Assembly (NCBI GenBank): GCA_016882585.1 | Contig: VGPP01000090.1 | Span: forward strand, 1-6,781 | DNA: 6,781 nucleotides | Direction of reading: 5' to 3' | Source of the DNA: Cyanobacteria bacterium M_surface_7_m2_037 | GTDB taxonomy: Bacteria > Cyanobacteriota > Cyanobacteriia > PCC-6307 > Cyanobiaceae | Part shown: positions 5,292 through 6,781 of the stretch, in pieces | Numbering within the stretch: the first letter of the stretch is position 1 | Layout of the letters: each line of letters starts with the position of its first letter | Notes under the pieces: generated by a model | What the model saw: the letters and a program-made list of their open reading frames with translations, nothing else | Told to the model about the DNA's origin: nothing | Databases searched by the model: none | Position numbers and translations under genes: made by a program

Positions 5292-6781
5292 TCAGTAGCG
5301 CTCGGGCCTGGGCTGCTGCCAATCCGGCGCTGGCAGACCCGCCTCCCGAAACCGCTGGGCCCATTGATCCAGGGCCTGCCGCGGCACCCGCCAGAGGGCG
5401 AATAAGCCTTCCTGTGCCAGGGGCTGGTGAGCTAGGCCCCGCCAGTGGGGCAGCTGCGCGGTGCGTTGATCGATCACCACCAACACGGTGTTGTTGGGCG
5501 CCGGCGGCGATGGTTGCTGCCCGGCGCGGCGTTCGTTCAAGAGGCGGTCGTTGAGGTTGAGCGGTCCATTGGGCTGCACGCCCTCGTAGATCACCACCTG
5601 ATCGGTATAGAAGTGCAGTGAGGGCTTGAGGATGCCCACCATCGCCAGGGGCTCGCCGCTGCGCCTCTGCTCCACGACGCTGGCAGCAAGACGCCGGAGC
5701 GGAGCCTGCCGCAGACGATCCCCGAAGGCCACAAGGGGCTGCAGTGCGGTGACTGCAAAGGCCACCACCGCCAGCTGCTGAGCCAGCAACCAACCCCGCC
5801 GCCAGGGGCTTTGGGCCCACCAGAGCAGCATCCCGGCCACCAGGGCCAGGCCAAAGCAAGCGGCTGCGCGGCTGAGAAGTCCACCAGCCAGCAACTCCGC
5901 CGGCAGGGTGGGCAATTCAGGTTCATTGATCAGCGGCACCCAGCGACCAGAGGCCGCCAACCCCGCCGCCAGAACAGCCTGCAACGCCAGGGTGCTCACC
6001 ATCACCCAGCGCGCCGGGCGCTGCTGCGCCGCCAGGGCGATCAATACCCCAGCCGCTGGGGTGGCCGGAATCCAGTAACTGGGCAACTTGGTGGCCGCCA
6101 GGGTGAAAAACAGCAACACCGCCAGCAGCCAGCAGGTGGCATAGCGCTGCAGAGAGTGTTCCGGCGGGAACCTGACTGTTCGCTCACGCAACCCTCCCGC
6201 CAAGCCAGCGAGTAGAAGCGGGGTGAACGGCAGCGAGGCCACCACCAGCACCGGCAGAAAAAACCACCAGGGCTGCAGATGGTTATTCACCACTCCGGTG
6301 AAGCGCTGCAGGTTGTGATAGCCGAAAAAGCTCTCGATGAAGGGGCGCCCTTCCACCAGCGCCGCCAGGCCATACCAAGGCAGAGCCACCAAAGCCGTGA
6401 TGCCGAGGCCCGGCCAAGGGCGCAACCGAGCCGCCAACCCGCGCAGATCGCGCTGCCACAGGCCAAACGCGGTGAGGGTGATCCCCGCCAGCACCACCGC
6501 CACAGGCCCCTTGGCCAGCACCGCCAGCCCCAGCAGGATCCAGGCCAGCCAGCTGCAGCCGCCCCCGGCATAACAGCGCCAGAACAGCAGCAGCGCGGCC
6601 CCAAGCAAGCCCGTGAGCAAGGCATCGCTCACGGCGATGCGGCTCCAGAGCAAGACCAGCGGTGACAGCGCAAAAGCCAGCGCAGCACTCACCGCGGTGA
6701 TCGCCTGCTGCGATGGCGCAGGCCAGCGACCGGCCGCCAGCGGCTGGGGCCAGCGCAGCAGCGTGGCCGCCATCACCAGCA
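5292..6781 (-). CDS. ArnT/PMT-family membrane glycosyltransferase (N-terminus outside window)
   Basis: Integral membrane GT-C glycosyltransferase that moves a sugar from a polyprenyl-phosphate donor to an acceptor on the outer face of the cytoplasmic membrane. The frame is open to the right edge. About 495 residues are visible, and roughly the first 80-100 residues of the family, including the first periplasmic loop with its acidic catalytic residue, are missing. Counting from the codon at 6776, motifs are SRIAVSDALLT (45-55), AKGPVAVVL (88-96), LPWYG (132-136), FFGYHNLQRF (150-159) and TKLPSYWIPATPA (229-241), all characteristic of ArnT-like proteins. About nine hydrophobic segments lie within residues 25-350. 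A soluble C-terminal domain follows (about 355-494) with a LHFYTDQVV segment. ArnT itself adds aminoarabinose to lipid A, but this branch also holds enzymes with other acceptors, so the substrate is not assigned. It converges on the DUF721 gene with only 18 bp between stops. Confidence 0.9.
   Translation of the reverse strand, partial: LVMAATLLRWPQPLAAGRWPAPSQQAITAVSAALAFALSPLVLLWSRIAVSDALLTGLLGAALLLFWRCYAGGGCSWLAWILLGLAVLAKGPVAVVLAGITLTAFGLWQRDLRGLAARLRPWPGLGITALVALPWYGLAALVEGRPFIESFFGYHNLQRFTGVVNNHLQPWWFFLPVLVVASLPFTPLLLAGLAGGLRERTVRFPPEHSLQRYATCWLLAVLLFFTLAATKLPSYWIPATPAAGVLIALAAQQRPARWVMVSTLALQAVLAAGLAASGRWVPLINEPELPTLPAELLAGGLLSRAAACFGLALVAGMLLWWAQSPWRRGWLLAQQLAVVAFAVTALQPLVAFGDRLRQAPLRRLAASVVEQRRSGEPLAMVGILKPSLHFYTDQVVIYEGVQPNGPLNLNDRLLNERRAGQQPSPPAPNNTVLVVIDQRTAQLPHWRGLAHQPLAQEGLFALWRVPRQALDQWAQRFREAGLPAPDWQQPRPERY

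Noticed and set aside
5274..5305. Possible bidirectional terminator between the DUF721 and glycosyltransferase stops
   Set aside because: There is an A/T run (5274-5277) and a small palindrome AGCTAGCT, but no GC-rich stem next to the run on either strand; the best outer stem is only three pairs.

Overview
The window is gene-dense, GC-rich DNA from what looks like a cyanobacterium, most plausibly the high-GC Synechococcus/Cyanobium (picocyanobacterial) group. The evidence is a Vipp1/IM30 protein with its C-terminal extension, a thioredoxin resembling the cyanobacterial x-type (TrxB), a DUF721/DciA-like protein and tightly overlapping genes with few Shine-Dalgarno sequences. The genus is an inference from protein resemblance recalled without a database search.

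Layout. (1) Positions 1-479, plus strand: the 3' part of a MacB/LolD/YknY-type ABC transporter ATPase, cut by the left window edge. (2) Positions 476-4630, minus strand: five genes read from right to left, vipp1, x-type thioredoxin, class I/II aminotransferase, biotin-protein ligase (birA), and an exported M23 metallopeptidase. The four junctions are a short gap of 20-32 nt followed by three overlaps, which suggests one transcription unit. The last gene's stop codon overlaps the stop of the convergent ABC gene. (3) Positions 4631-4718: an 88-bp divergent intergenic region, the only real promoter space in the window. (4) Positions 4719-5273, plus strand: a DUF721/DciA-like protein with a C-terminal four-cysteine zinc-ribbon-like tail. 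(5) Positions 5292-6781, minus strand: a multi-spanning ArnT/PMT-type glycosyltransferase (GT-C fold) whose N-terminus lies beyond the right edge.

Functionally the five-gene cluster mixes thylakoid/inner-membrane maintenance (Vipp1), redox control (thioredoxin), amino-acid metabolism (aminotransferase), activation of biotin enzymes (BirA) and cell-wall remodelling (M23 peptidase). No shared pathway is evident; co-transcription may only reflect a streamlined genome. There are no RNA genes, mobile elements, CRISPR arrays or long repeats that I can see, and no gene-free stretch longer than 88 bp. Nothing looks like a new defence or mobile system. The points most worth checking are the DciA zinc ribbon, the altered BirA biotinyl-AMP loop, the gene order around vipp1, the acceptor of the ArnT-like enzyme, and the convergent stop-codon overlap.
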